Counted from the first letter of the stretch, positions 35,503-44,700 are shown. The stretch is 64,000 nt of DNA from Francisella uliginis (GCF_001895265.1 NZ_CP016796.1:186001-250000); one strand, 5' to 3'. Program-made: numbers and translations. Notes: generated by a model not told the origin, from the sequence alone.

Positions 35503-36477
35503 ATGAGTTATGGATTATTTTCTCAGCAAAGAAGTAGAGCCCGTAGTTTACATCGGCAATCTAGTTTTAATGAAAATAATGAAGCTAATAAAGCTGCAAA
35601 TGAGCAGTTTTTAATAGATTTATGTAAAGAGGCAACAACTTATGTTAAATATAAGCCCTTAGGAGGAGGGCGTAGGGTAAATATAAGTGATAATGTATCT
35701 TATGTTGTACCTGATAATTTAGGACGAGCTATTAAGGAGATGTCGCAACGGATCACAATTAACCAAGGTGATTTTATTAAAGAATTAGCTGAAAAGTTAA
35801 AAAAAGTTAATACTAATATAAATGTGAATGGTAGATCTGAATGGACTAAAAGATTATACGAAAACCCTTTTTATATATTAAGAGAAATAAATACGAAAAT
35901 TCTCCTGATTGATAATAATGTATCAGGAAGTTTAAATCTCGCAAATGCAGATATGCGATCGACTTTAAAAGATGTTCAAAGGCTTACCCAGATTGAAATA
36001 ATTAAAAACAAAAAGGCAATAAAAATTGGTAGACAATATACTGGAGAAGAAGCTGATATATTTAAAGAAATAGAAAAATTTTTAGGTAAGGATGATAGTA
36101 GCACTGTTAAGAAATATATGCCTATGTGTCATCAAGGCATCCTAGCTGATATTATGACGCCATATTATAAAAATCATGAACAAACACAGATCACTAGAGC
36201 TGAGCTATTATTATCGACTTCTTGTGTCGCTTCAGGTATGTTTGATTTTAAAATAAATTTAGATACTAAAGAGCATTTGTTATTTTTTAGAATCTTAAAA
36301 AAATTTGATAAGGAACGTATTAAAGTTTTTGACGAAGAAATATATAGTACGTTACTTGGAGATAATTATGAACAGTTACTTCTCAGACCTACGGGATTTA
36401 TATCTGAAGGAATCTTTACTATAGACTTTGATCGAAGTACATTCACTTCTGGCAATCTTGTTTTCAAAAAAAATTAA
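35503..36477 (+). CDS. Orphan protein of unknown function (324 residues)
   Basis: I do not recognise a family. The protein has no signal peptide and no membrane helix. The first 35 residues are polar and Arg/Ser/Asn rich ('QQRSRARSLHRQSS') and look disordered. The rest is helical with Lys/Glu-rich stretches, then mixed alpha/beta from about residue 220. Single Cys residues occur in 'LCKEATTYV', 'MPMCHQGILADIM' and 'STSCVASGMF'. It has its own promoter and AT-rich gaps on both sides. A strict cytosolic role or export by a non-Sec route are both possible; it has the look of a lineage-specific gene. Confidence 0.8.
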   Translation: MSYGLFSQQRSRARSLHRQSSFNENNEANKAANEQFLIDLCKEATTYVKYKPLGGGRRVNISDNVSYVVPDNLGRAIKEMSQRITINQGDFIKELAEKLKKVNTNINVNGRSEWTKRLYENPFYILREINTKILLIDNNVSGSLNLANADMRSTLKDVQRLTQIEIIKNKKAIKIGRQYTGEEADIFKEIEKFLGKDDSSTVKKYMPMCHQGILADIMTPYYKNHEQTQITRAELLLSTSCVASGMFDFKINLDTKEHLLFFRILKKFDKERIKVFDEEIYSTLLGDNYEQLLLRPTGFISEGIFTIDFDRSTFTSGNLVFKKN

Positions 36478-36718
36478 ATATTTAAAAAGTTGATAAACTG
36501 AGTTAGATACTCTAACCAAATAATAATTAAATCAATTAATAGATACTATAGTTAATTTTCTATTGTGTAAAAATATCTTTCTTACTAATATAGACTATGA
36601 ATAGTATCGTTACCATCAACTAAACTTTTAGCTCAAATAATTATAATTGTTTAATCATAAAAATGTTTTATACTAGATTACTGAGTTTATATTAGTCGTC
36701 AAAATTAAAGATATTTTT
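36478..36718. other. Non-coding AT-rich gap between the orphan gene and holC
   Basis: The 241-base gap holds no supported gene. It contains a small perfect stem (GTTAGA-TAC-TCTAAC near 36510) without a T-run, and the holC promoter near its right end. Confidence 0.6.
36647..36674 (+). promoter_or_regulatory. Candidate promoter of holC
   Basis: TTGTTT (36647-36652) and TATACT (36669-36674) are 16 bases apart, 45 bases upstream of the holC ATG. Confidence 0.5.
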
Positions 36719-37150
36719 ATGAAAGTAGAGTTTCAAGTTTTACAAACATCTGAGCAAAAAGTACTTCTAGATTCTATAATTGACTATGTTCTAGATAACT
36801 ATAAAAATAGTACATTTGCAATTTTGGCACCTGCTGGAATTGCCAAAGAGCTAGATGAAAGATTATGGCAAGAAGGGGAGGAGTCTTTTATACCTCATCA
36901 CTGTGCTATAAGTGCTAAAGAGTATAATCAGTATAAAAATATTCCTATCCTAATAACAGATAATCTATTTATCACTTCTGGTTTTGATGTGTTGATAAAT
37001 ATTATGGATGTGGCAGTAGATCCTCAAAGGATTAAGATAAAGGAGCTTAAAGAGTTTGTCTATCAGCAAGAGCAGGCATTACTAGCCTCACGTAAAAAAT
37101 ATATGTACTACAAAAATTCTAATTTAGAAATTAATACTATAAAAGAGTAA
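36719..37150 (+). CDS. holC: DNA polymerase III chi subunit
   Basis: A 143-residue protein of HolC length. The diagnostic segment 'KELDERLWQEGEESFIPHH' aligns with 'LDEALW..PAESFVPHN' of E. coli chi. The alpha/beta P-loop-like fold without a nucleotide motif also fits ('FAILAPAGIAKELDE', 'NIPILITDN'). Chi links the clamp loader to single-strand binding protein. In many Gammaproteobacteria holC is next to valS, and here one small gene separates them, which supports the call. The C-terminus is longer and helical. Confidence 0.85.
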   Translation: MKVEFQVLQTSEQKVLLDSIIDYVLDNYKNSTFAILAPAGIAKELDERLWQEGEESFIPHHCAISAKEYNQYKNIPILITDNLFITSGFDVLINIMDVAVDPQRIKIKELKEFVYQQEQALLASRKKYMYYKNSNLEINTIKE

Positions 37151-37159
37151 AAAAGATCA

Positions 37160-37690
37160 ATGGAATTAGCAATATCTATATTGGGATATATAACACAATT
37201 TACACAAGTTATTGGATGGAGAATAAATTTACTATTAGGGGCTTTTCTCTTTGCAAGTTTATCGGCATTTACATACTCTGATGAGTTATATGCAAATGCT
37301 ATAATTAGGGCTTTAGCAGCAATTGTTTGCTTTTTAGGCTTTATAAATTGGAAAACATCTATTTATTATTTTAAGAAATGGCACTTATTACCTTATATAT
37401 TAGTAGTTTTTGTTGTTGCCATGATTCAGGTTCAATTTACGAATAATCCTTTACCAATACTTGATACTGTTGTTGCATCTATGGGTCTTATAGCAACATT
37501 TTTAATGGCGGTTAGAAGTATTTATTGTTGGTTATTTCTCATTACCCTAAATGCTCTAGAGACAATAATGTTCTTTATGGTTCATAATTATTATCTGTCG
37601 CTGATGCAACTTGTATATATGCTTACATCTGTAATAGGTATTATCGTTTGGAAAAAAAGAGGTGTTGATAGATCTTTGTCAACTAACTAA
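37160..37690 (+). CDS. PnuC-like membrane protein (divergent second copy)
   Basis: A 176-residue protein with about six to seven membrane helices. The second half fits PnuC: 'LPILDTVVASMGLIATFLMAVRSIYCWLFLITLNALETIMFF', then 'LSLMQLVYMLTSVIGIIVWKKRG'. The first half has the matching repeat 'YANAIIRALAAIVCFLGFINWK'. A YgjV-type membrane protein is an alternative. It starts 9 bases after holC. It is clearly less conserved than the PnuC at 9689-10261, so its ligand may differ. Confidence 0.6.
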   Translation: MELAISILGYITQFTQVIGWRINLLLGAFLFASLSAFTYSDELYANAIIRALAAIVCFLGFINWKTSIYYFKKWHLLPYILVVFVVAMIQVQFTNNPLPILDTVVASMGLIATFLMAVRSIYCWLFLITLNALETIMFFMVHNYYLSLMQLVYMLTSVIGIIVWKKRGVDRSLSTN

Positions 37691-37722
37691 TAGTACTTTT
37701 TAAATAACTTTGCTAAAATTAT

Positions 37723-37751
37723 TTGCATTAATTTTTCTATAAACTTATATA
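37723..37751 (+). promoter_or_regulatory. Candidate promoter of valS
   Basis: TTGCAT (37723-37728) and TATATA (37746-37751) are 17 bases apart, 26 bases before the valS ATG, leaving a very short leader with no attenuator. Confidence 0.45.
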
Positions 37752-37777
37752 TTTACAGCATTATAAAGGCTTAACAA

Positions 37778-40525
37778 ATGAATAAAAATTATAATCCAAA
37801 AGAAATAGAACAATCTAATTATCAAAACTGGGAATCTGCTGGTAAATTTGCGTGTGGCAATACAGATTCAAAAGATACTTTCTCTGTAATGCTTCCTCCT
37901 CCTAATGTAACTGGAACTCTGCATATGGGACATGGTTTCCAGATGACGCTTATGGATATCCTTACACGTTATAACCGTATGGCTGGTAAAGATACACTTT
38001 GGCAACCAGGTACGGATCATGCTGGTATTGCTACGCAAATGGTAGTTGAAAGACAGCTTAATGCTCAAGGTATTTCAAGACATGATTTAGGGCGTGACAA
38101 CTTTGTAAGCAAAGTTTGGGAATGGAAAGAGCTATCAGGTGGAACTATTACATCTCAAATGCGTAGAATCGGGGCATCTCCAGATTGGGATCGTGAGAGA
38201 TTTACGATGGATGATGGTTTATCTGATGCTGTTAAGAAGAGCTTCATCAAACTGTATGAAGATGGTTTAGCTTATCGTGGTGAGAGACTAGTAAACTGGG
38301 ATCCTAAGTTAAAGACAGCAGTTTCAGACTTGGAAGTTGCTCAGATAGATAAACAAGGTTCTTTATGGCATTTTGTATATCCTATAGCTGATAGTGATGA
38401 AAAGGTTATAATTGCAACAACTCGTCCAGAGACAATGCTTGGTGATATGGCTGTTGCAGTTCATCCAGAAGATGAAAGATACACCCATTTAGTAGGTAAG
38501 ATGATTAATCTACCACTTACAGACAGACAGATTCCGATTATTGCTGATGATTATGTTGAGAAAGATTTTGGTACTGGCTGTGTGAAGATCACTCCTGCCC
38601 ATGATTTTAATGACTATGAAATGGGCAAAAGACATGATTTACCAATGATGAATATCTTAACAGATGATGCAGCTCTAAATACAAATGTACCGTCAAAATA
38701 TCAAGGTTTAGATAGATTTGCAGCACGTAAGCAAATAGTTGCTGATATGGAAGCAGCTGGTCTTCTAGATAAGATCGAACCGCATGCACTAAAAGTGCCA
38801 ACTGGCGATAGAACTGGTGAGGTTTTAGAACCATATTTGACTAAGCAATGGTTTGTTAAAGCTGATGTGCTTGCAAAACCAGCAATAGAGGCTGTAGAGA
38901 ATGGTACGGTGAGATTTGTACCTGATAACTGGAAAAATACATATTTTGCTTGGATGAGAGATCTACAAGACTGGTGTGTATCACGTCAGCTTTGGTGGGG
39001 ACATAGAATTCCAGCATGGTATGATGAGGCAGGTAATGCTTATGTCGGTGAAAGTGAGGCTGATGTTAGAGCTAAATATAACCTAGCTGATGATATTGCT
39101 ATCAAACAAGATGAAGATGTATTTGATACATGGTTCTCTTCTGCATTGTGGCCATTTAGTACTTTAGGTTGGCCTGAAAAAACTCCTGAGTTAGAAAAAT
39201 ACTATCCAACAAGCGTGCTTGTAACAGGTTTTGATATTATCTTCTTTTGGGTAGCTAGAATGATGATGTTTGGCATGTATTTTATGAATGATGTGCCATT
39301 TAGAGATATTTATATCACAGGACTTATCCGTGATAGCGAAGGTCAGAAAATGTCAAAATCTAAAGGTAATGTTTTAGACCCTGTAGATTTGATTGATGGT
39401 ATTACGTTAGATGAGCTTTTGAAAAAGAGAACTACTGGTCTAATGCAGCCACAAATGAAAGCTAAAATTGAAAAGGCTACTAAGAAAGAATTCCCTGAGG
39501 GTATTAGTGCTTATGGTTCAGATGCGGTGAGATTTACTTATGCTGCATTGGCTTCTACATCTCGTGATATTAGTTTTGATACTGCTAGGGTAGAGGGGTA
39601 TCGTAACTTCTGTAACAAACTTTGGAATGCTTCAAGATTTGTGATGATGAATCTAGATGATTATAAGGTTTGTGATAATTATGAGCTAGGTGTTGCAGAT
39701 AAGTGGATTTGGAGTGTTTTAAATAACGCTGTAGCTGATATACATAGACAACTTGCTAATTATCGTTTTGATATGGTGGCAAATACTATTTATGATCTTG
39801 TGTGGAATAACTATTGTGACTGGTATGTTGAGTTTGCTAAGGTTGCTTTAAAAGATGAATCTTTATCTGAGAAGCAAAAAAATGGTGTTAAATATACACT
39901 TACTAAAGTTTTAGAAAATATCCTTGCTTTAGCACATCCATTAATTCCATTTATTACAGAGAGTATTTATCAGCAGTTAAAAGCTCATCTTGATAATGCC
40001 CAAGAAACAATTATGGATGTTAGTTATCCTGTAGCGACTCAAGATTTAGAAGCTCCAGAAGCTGAGAAAGCGATCGTATGGTTACAAAGTGTTGTAACAA
40101 CTCTACGTAATATGCGTAGCGAAGTAGGTATCAAGCCATCTTTAGAGATCTCTCTAATTGTCAAAGATGTCGCTGAAGAAGATAAACAATATCTTGCTCA
40201 AACTGAAAGCTTTATCAAAGCGTTAGCTAGAGTGAATAATATTGAGTTTAATGATAATCCTCCAACATCTTTATCACAAATTGTTGAAGGGCTTGAGTTA
40301 AATATTCCATTAGAAGGTTTAGTTGATATTGAGGCTGAAAAAGCGAGACTAGATAAAGAACTAGACAAGCTAAAAGGCGAGGTTGCAAGGGTTGAGAAGA
40401 AACTTTCTAATGAAAGATTTGTTTCAAATGCTCCAGAGGCTGTAGTTGCTGCAGAGAAAGGCAAGCTTGCTAAGTATCAAGAGCTTTATACTAAAACGCT
40501 TGAGAAGAAAGAGGCTTTGGTGTAG
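37778..40525 (+). CDS. valS: Valyl-tRNA synthetase
   Basis: A 915-residue class Ia synthetase. The HIGH-type motif is 'PPPNVTGTLHMGHGFQ' (about 41-56), the KMSKS motif 'GQKMSKSKGN' is at 524-528, and the editing domain has 'ATTRPETMLGDMAVAVHPEDERY'. The C-terminal anticodon-binding domain is followed by the ValS coiled-coil arm (about 850-915, Lys/Glu rich). It charges tRNA-Val and edits threonine. The nuclease-like gene starts 27 bases downstream with its own ribosome site and is likely read through from valS. Confidence 0.98.
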   Translation: MNKNYNPKEIEQSNYQNWESAGKFACGNTDSKDTFSVMLPPPNVTGTLHMGHGFQMTLMDILTRYNRMAGKDTLWQPGTDHAGIATQMVVERQLNAQGISRHDLGRDNFVSKVWEWKELSGGTITSQMRRIGASPDWDRERFTMDDGLSDAVKKSFIKLYEDGLAYRGERLVNWDPKLKTAVSDLEVAQIDKQGSLWHFVYPIADSDEKVIIATTRPETMLGDMAVAVHPEDERYTHLVGKMINLPLTDRQIPIIADDYVEKDFGTGCVKITPAHDFNDYEMGKRHDLPMMNILTDDAALNTNVPSKYQGLDRFAARKQIVADMEAAGLLDKIEPHALKVPTGDRTGEVLEPYLTKQWFVKADVLAKPAIEAVENGTVRFVPDNWKNTYFAWMRDLQDWCVSRQLWWGHRIPAWYDEAGNAYVGESEADVRAKYNLADDIAIKQDEDVFDTWFSSALWPFSTLGWPEKTPELEKYYPTSVLVTGFDIIFFWVARMMMFGMYFMNDVPFRDIYITGLIRDSEGQKMSKSKGNVLDPVDLIDGITLDELLKKRTTGLMQPQMKAKIEKATKKEFPEGISAYGSDAVRFTYAALASTSRDISFDTARVEGYRNFCNKLWNASRFVMMNLDDYKVCDNYELGVADKWIWSVLNNAVADIHRQLANYRFDMVANTIYDLVWNNYCDWYVEFAKVALKDESLSEKQKNGVKYTLTKVLENILALAHPLIPFITESIYQQLKAHLDNAQETIMDVSYPVATQDLEAPEAEKAIVWLQSVVTTLRNMRSEVGIKPSLEISLIVKDVAEEDKQYLAQTESFIKALARVNNIEFNDNPPTSLSQIVEGLELNIPLEGLVDIEAEKARLDKELDKLKGEVARVEKKLSNERFVSNAPEAVVAAEKGKLAKYQELYTKTLEKKEALV

Positions 40526-40552
40526 TAGTTTAAAAATTCTAAGGAGATATTT

Positions 40553-42385
40553 GTGAAGTTAGAAAGTGTATTGTCAAACTTAAATCAGGTTGAGAAAAAT
40601 AAATTTATCAACGTTGTTGATAATCTCATTCAAGAGAATAATATTTCAAAGAAATATGATCAGATTAAGCAGGCAACGAATAATGAGATTGTTGCATTAT
40701 TTAAACAGGCAAAACCTTACTTTGAAGAGTATCTTCTTGAGAAATTATCTTATATAAACCCAAGTATAAGTATATTAACTGATATTTTAAGCAGAGATGG
40801 AAACTCTGTGGCTCGAGTCTCATGGATAGAATCTTTATATCATAAAGATATTGAAAGACTTGAAGCTAAAGTAAAAGAATTATCTACAATAAGAAGTACA
40901 GAAACTGACCTTTTAACTTACGAAGGTAGAATGAATGTATATTTTTCATGTCTGAAAGAAGCTTATAATAATGATATTAGAAATAATCAAGAGCCTAAAA
41001 TAAATGATGATGAAAGAAGTATTCTCAACGTATTGTCTGATAAGCTTGATATAAACCATGATGATAAAGTGGTTTTAGAGTACATGGTAAGACCATGTTG
41101 TAAACAAAGCGCTATCTCTGATTATTTAAATGAGTTGAGATGCCTAGGAATTCTTTTTATAAAAAATAAAGAGCAAACAGTTTATGTTGCAGATGAAGTA
41201 GTTGAGATTCTGAATAGTATTAAAGGAAAAGCTATATCAGATAAGTATCTGATTAGAGTTCTAAGAACTTTATCTGATGCTGAGCTGTCAAATATATTAA
41301 AAAGTCAAAATCAGAGAATAAGAGGTGTTGAGAGAGTAAATAAAATTAATAATATTGTACATTTGGGATTAGATGTTAAGAAAATTCTTTCTGTATATAT
41401 GTTTAATGATAGTGCCTCTCAAAATGAAAGAAAAGAGCGATTAAAACTACTAATTGATGATTTGAGTATTGAGACTAAAACAATAGGCACAACTGTTGAG
41501 TCTAGAATAGATATTATAATTGATAGTTTAAAAGATATTTCAAAGATTGAGTCAAATGTTCTTAGTTCAGCAGGATATGATGAATGTCTTGAAAAATTGA
41601 ATGAATATTTTAATCAAGAAAAGTCAAAAGACTTTTTCTATGATCTAGTAAGAGAACAATTTGAAATAGAATCTGTTGAAAAAATTGATTCAAGTAAATT
41701 AAGGCAGTTATCAATTACACCATACGATATTCTATATATCGTTGATAATGATGATATTAAAGCAATAGCTAAGTTTTTTGGTCTAAGTAATAGAGGTAAT
41801 GTTAGAGAAAGTATTATTGGTAGTTTTAATGATGCTACTGACAAGTTAATAGAAAACTATAACTTGCTTGCAAATAGAGATGTTAATTCACTAAATGCAA
41901 AAGGTTTAAATCTAAGTGAGGCTGAAATAGGGACTAAGTTTGAAGAGGCGACCAGAAGCATTCTAGAGCAGTTAGGTCTTAATGTCGATGAAGAATTAAG
42001 AGCGGAGGTTAATACATCTAAAGATAAAGCCGATCTAATAATATCAACTAGTAATGATGATGTAATAATTGGAGAAATGAAAACTCATAAGGGTGGAGGG
42101 TACGGTAGCTATTCATCCGTAGCAAGACAAACAAAGTCATATGTAAGGTTGTGTGAGCAGCATGGAAAGAATGTAACTCAAGTTTTGGTTATAGCTCCTG
42201 ATTTTACAGATGATTTTATCGAGCATGCTGAATTAGATCCAGATATAAATATATCACTCCTTGAGGCTCAAGGGTTATATGATATATATGAAGTATATAA
42301 AAATAAGAAGAATCCAAAGTTTAGTGTACAATGGCTTCAAAAAGGTGGGTTACTAAAACATTCACTTATATTGAAGAGAATTTAA
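40553..42385 (+). CDS. Predicted PD-(D/E)XK nuclease with winged-helix and SAP-like regions, unknown role
   Basis: A 610-residue protein starting at GTG 40553 behind a perfect AAGGAG. The C-terminal 160 residues fit a restriction-endonuclease fold: a leading helix Glu in 'IGTKFEEATRSILEQLGL', then Asp494 in 'KADLII', Glu508-Met-Lys510 in 'VIIGEMKTHKG' (the D...ExK catalytic set), and Gln526xxxTyr530 in 'ARQTKSYVRL', the QxxxY motif of Mrr/RecB-like nucleases. Residues about 165-225 look like a winged helix ('CKQSAISDYLNELRCLGILF'), and two short helical stretches resemble SAP modules. No methylase or helicase partner is adjacent. It follows valS by 27 bases. Confidence 0.72.
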   Translation: MKLESVLSNLNQVEKNKFINVVDNLIQENNISKKYDQIKQATNNEIVALFKQAKPYFEEYLLEKLSYINPSISILTDILSRDGNSVARVSWIESLYHKDIERLEAKVKELSTIRSTETDLLTYEGRMNVYFSCLKEAYNNDIRNNQEPKINDDERSILNVLSDKLDINHDDKVVLEYMVRPCCKQSAISDYLNELRCLGILFIKNKEQTVYVADEVVEILNSIKGKAISDKYLIRVLRTLSDAELSNILKSQNQRIRGVERVNKINNIVHLGLDVKKILSVYMFNDSASQNERKERLKLLIDDLSIETKTIGTTVESRIDIIIDSLKDISKIESNVLSSAGYDECLEKLNEYFNQEKSKDFFYDLVREQFEIESVEKIDSSKLRQLSITPYDILYIVDNDDIKAIAKFFGLSNRGNVRESIIGSFNDATDKLIENYNLLANRDVNSLNAKGLNLSEAEIGTKFEEATRSILEQLGLNVDEELRAEVNTSKDKADLIISTSNDDVIIGEMKTHKGGGYGSYSSVARQTKSYVRLCEQHGKNVTQVLVIAPDFTDDFIEHAELDPDINISLLEAQGLYDIYEVYKNKKNPKFSVQWLQKGGLLKHSLILKRI

Positions 42386-42431
42386 TAGTAAAAATTATTT
42401 TTATTAAAAAGTTACCTAACAAATTTTTATA

Positions 42432-42460
42432 TTGAAACAATTTGCTTTCTAGTTTAATCT
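42432..42460 (+). promoter_or_regulatory. Promoter of the 110-residue membrane protein gene (shared sequence A)
   Basis: TTGAAA (42432-42437) and TAATCT (42455-42460) are 17 bases apart. The whole 29-base stretch matches that upstream of gltX (52523-52551) at about 24 positions, including the spacer. Confidence 0.6.
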
Positions 42461-42511
42461 AAAAAAGCTCATTTACATGATAATTTAAAATTTTAGGATA
42501 CAGGCTTAAGT

Positions 42512-42844
42512 ATGAAAAAGGCATTTATATTACTTGATTATATTTTAAAAAACTTATTTATGTTTATATTCTGGTTTGTGGCAGGTCTTTTAGTTGGCTA
42601 CATAGCAGTATATTTAACATCATCCAAAGATGTTTACAATATCTTAAAAGGACATGGATTCATTTGGACATCAATTTATGGTGCAATAAAGGTTTCTGGG
42701 TTATTGTCTATTATTTTTGCGATTATATTTGCAGTATTTGATAAAAATAAGAAGCTTTTGATTGCTCCAATGATAGTAACTATTATTGTTTTATATTTTA
42801 TCCAGCATTTTTTAGGGTGCTTTATTCTAGGTTGTTTGTCCTAA
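42512..42844 (+). CDS. Small membrane protein of unknown function (110 residues)
   Basis: Three predicted helices at about 10-32, 48-70 and 82-104, joined by short polar loops ('SSKDVYNILKGHG', 'DKNKK'). I do not recognise a family. It has its own promoter and ends 4 bases before the DUF4336 gene, so the two are probably cotranscribed. The last residues carry two Cys ('LGCFILGCLS'). Confidence 0.7.
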   Translation: MKKAFILLDYILKNLFMFIFWFVAGLLVGYIAVYLTSSKDVYNILKGHGFIWTSIYGAIKVSGLLSIIFAIIFAVFDKNKKLLIAPMIVTIIVLYFIQHFLGCFILGCLS

Positions 42845-42848
42845 GAGT

Positions 42849-43541
42849 ATGTTAGAACAGTTATCTAAAAACCTCTGGATCTGCAATGGTGACTCAGTGC
42901 CATTTTACGGGCTACCATATTCAACAAGAATGACAGTGATTCGCCTTGCTAATGATGAGCTTTTCATTCATTCACCAATTAAAGCTGATTCTGAACTGAT
43001 TTCGCAGGTATCGAAGCTTGGAAAAGTAAAGTTTTTGATATCACCAAATAAGATTCATCATCTATTTTTACAAGATTGGGCAAAAATTTTCCCTGATGCT
43101 AAGATATATGCATCACCTGGACTTAGAAACAAAAGAAAAGATATTAATTTTACTGCTGATTTGAAAGATTCTTCCGAACCTGAGTGGCAGGGGGGAATTG
43201 ATCAGCTTATTTTTAAGGGTAGTAGAGTGATGCAAGAGGTTGTCTTTTTTCATAAAGCCTCTAAAACACTTATACTTACAGATCTTATAGAGAATTTTGA
43301 TGAGAATTATTTCTCAGGTTTTAAAGGTCTTATTGCTAGGCTTTCTGGTATTGTAGCTCCAAATGGTAAAACTCCTATCGATTGGAGATTATCGTTTTTC
43401 TTTGGTAAAAAACAAGCGCGTGAATGTTTTGATAGAATAATAGCTTGGCAGCCTGAGAGGATAATTGTCGCTCATGGTAAAAATATTGAAGCTAATGCGG
43501 CAGATTTTCTTAAGAAATCATTTAAATGGTTAACTAAATAG
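42849..43541 (+). CDS. DUF4336 protein (metallo-beta-lactamase-like fold)
   Basis: A 230-residue soluble protein. The N-terminus 'LSKNLWICNGDSVPFYGLPYSTRMTVIRL' and the strand/loop order ('LFIHSPIKADSEL', 'FLISPNKIHHLFLQDW', 'LILTDLIENF', 'ERIIVAHGKNIEAN') match DUF4336, which has a degenerate metallo-beta-lactamase fold. The His residues in 'SPNKIHHLFL' and 'VAHGKNI' and the Asp in 'LTDL' could bind metal. The activity is unknown. It ends 4 bases from the convergent lldD gene. Confidence 0.82.
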   Translation: MLEQLSKNLWICNGDSVPFYGLPYSTRMTVIRLANDELFIHSPIKADSELISQVSKLGKVKFLISPNKIHHLFLQDWAKIFPDAKIYASPGLRNKRKDINFTADLKDSSEPEWQGGIDQLIFKGSRVMQEVVFFHKASKTLILTDLIENFDENYFSGFKGLIARLSGIVAPNGKTPIDWRLSFFFGKKQARECFDRIIAWQPERIIVAHGKNIEANAADFLKKSFKWLTK

Positions 43542-43545
43542 GTTA

Positions 43546-44700
43546 CTAGTTAGAATTTATTAAAATTGATTTATCAACATTGTTAATATCTGTGTGGCCA
43601 CAAAATGCCATAGTTTTATCCATTTCTTCATAGAAGATTTCTAATACCCTATGAGCTCCTTTTTCGCCATAAGCCCCCAAACCGTAAACCATAGGTCTAC
43701 CAATTAGTCCAGCTGTTGCGCCTAGAGCTTTTGCTTTAAGTAGATCCTGTCCGGTACGAATACCACTATCAATCAGAACTTCAAGTTTGCTATCTACACA
43801 GCTAATGATTTCTTCTAGTACAGATATACTCGATGGGGCACCATCTAGTTGGCGACCACCATGATTTGATACAACGATTGCATCAGCACCAGTATTTTGT
43901 GCCATAATAGCATCTTCAGGGCACATAATGCCTTTGATAATCATTGGACCTCCCCATTGCTTTTGTACCCATTCAATATCATGCCAGTTTAGGCTTAGGT
44001 CAAACTGCTCATTTGTCCACTTTCCTAGAGAAGCAAAACCACCTTTGTTTTCTATGTGATTTAAGATATTACCAAAAGTTCTGTTTTTGGTTTTTAGGAT
44101 ATTTAGACACCAAGGAATTTTTGTACTTAAATTAATTAGGTTTTTAAGAGTTGGCTCTGGTGGGACTGTTAAACCATTTTTTATATCAGCATAGCGGTTA
44201 CCAAGCATCTGTAAGTCAGCCGTCAATACTAAGGCATTACAACCAGCATGTTTTGCGCTAGCGATTAGATTTGCCATAAATTTTCTATCTTTCATCATAT
44301 ATAGCTGAAACCAAAATGGCTTTGATGTATGCTTTGCTACTTCTTCGATAGAGCAGATAGACATTGTAGATAGGGTAAAAGGTATGCCAAACTTCTCAGC
44401 GGCTCTAGCAGCATGAATTTCACCATCAGCATGTTGCATTCCTAATAAACCTATTGGAGCAAATGCTAAAGGCATTTTATACTCTTGGCTTAGAATCTTT
44501 GTTTTTAGTGAGCGATGCTGTATATCAGTTAGTACTTTTTGTTTAAAAAGATATTTATCAAAATCCTTTTGATTATACTCTAAAGTTTGTTGTTGCCATG
44601 AACCTGATTCACAGTAGTCAACAAACATTTTAGGAACTTTACGATGATAAATTTTACGCAACTCATCAAGAGATATGATTTTTTGAAGATTATTTTTCAT
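43546..44700 (-). CDS. lldD: FMN-dependent L-lactate dehydrogenase / alpha-hydroxy-acid dehydrogenase
   Basis: A 384-residue TIM-barrel flavoenzyme. Landmarks are 'PLAFAPIGLLGMQHADGE' (FMN site), 'FWFQLYMMKDR', 'LTADLQMLGNR', and the catalytic 'VVSNHGGRQLDGAPSS' with the active-site His, then 'IDSGIRTGQDLLKAKALGA' and 'IGRPMVYGLGAYGEKG'. Length and motifs fit LldD, which oxidises L-lactate to pyruvate and passes electrons to quinone. Other 2-hydroxy acids are possible. A gene for a lactate permease is not visible here. Confidence 0.9.
   Translation of the reverse strand: MKNNLQKIISLDELRKIYHRKVPKMFVDYCESGSWQQQTLEYNQKDFDKYLFKQKVLTDIQHRSLKTKILSQEYKMPLAFAPIGLLGMQHADGEIHAARAAEKFGIPFTLSTMSICSIEEVAKHTSKPFWFQLYMMKDRKFMANLIASAKHAGCNALVLTADLQMLGNRYADIKNGLTVPPEPTLKNLINLSTKIPWCLNILKTKNRTFGNILNHIENKGGFASLGKWTNEQFDLSLNWHDIEWVQKQWGGPMIIKGIMCPEDAIMAQNTGADAIVVSNHGGRQLDGAPSSISVLEEIISCVDSKLEVLIDSGIRTGQDLLKAKALGATAGLIGRPMVYGLGAYGEKGAHRVLEIFYEEMDKTMAFCGHTDINNVDKSILINSN

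Noticed and set aside
37691-37777. T-box or attenuator before valS.
   Set aside because: The predicted leader is only about 20 bases and holds no stem or Val-rich leader peptide.
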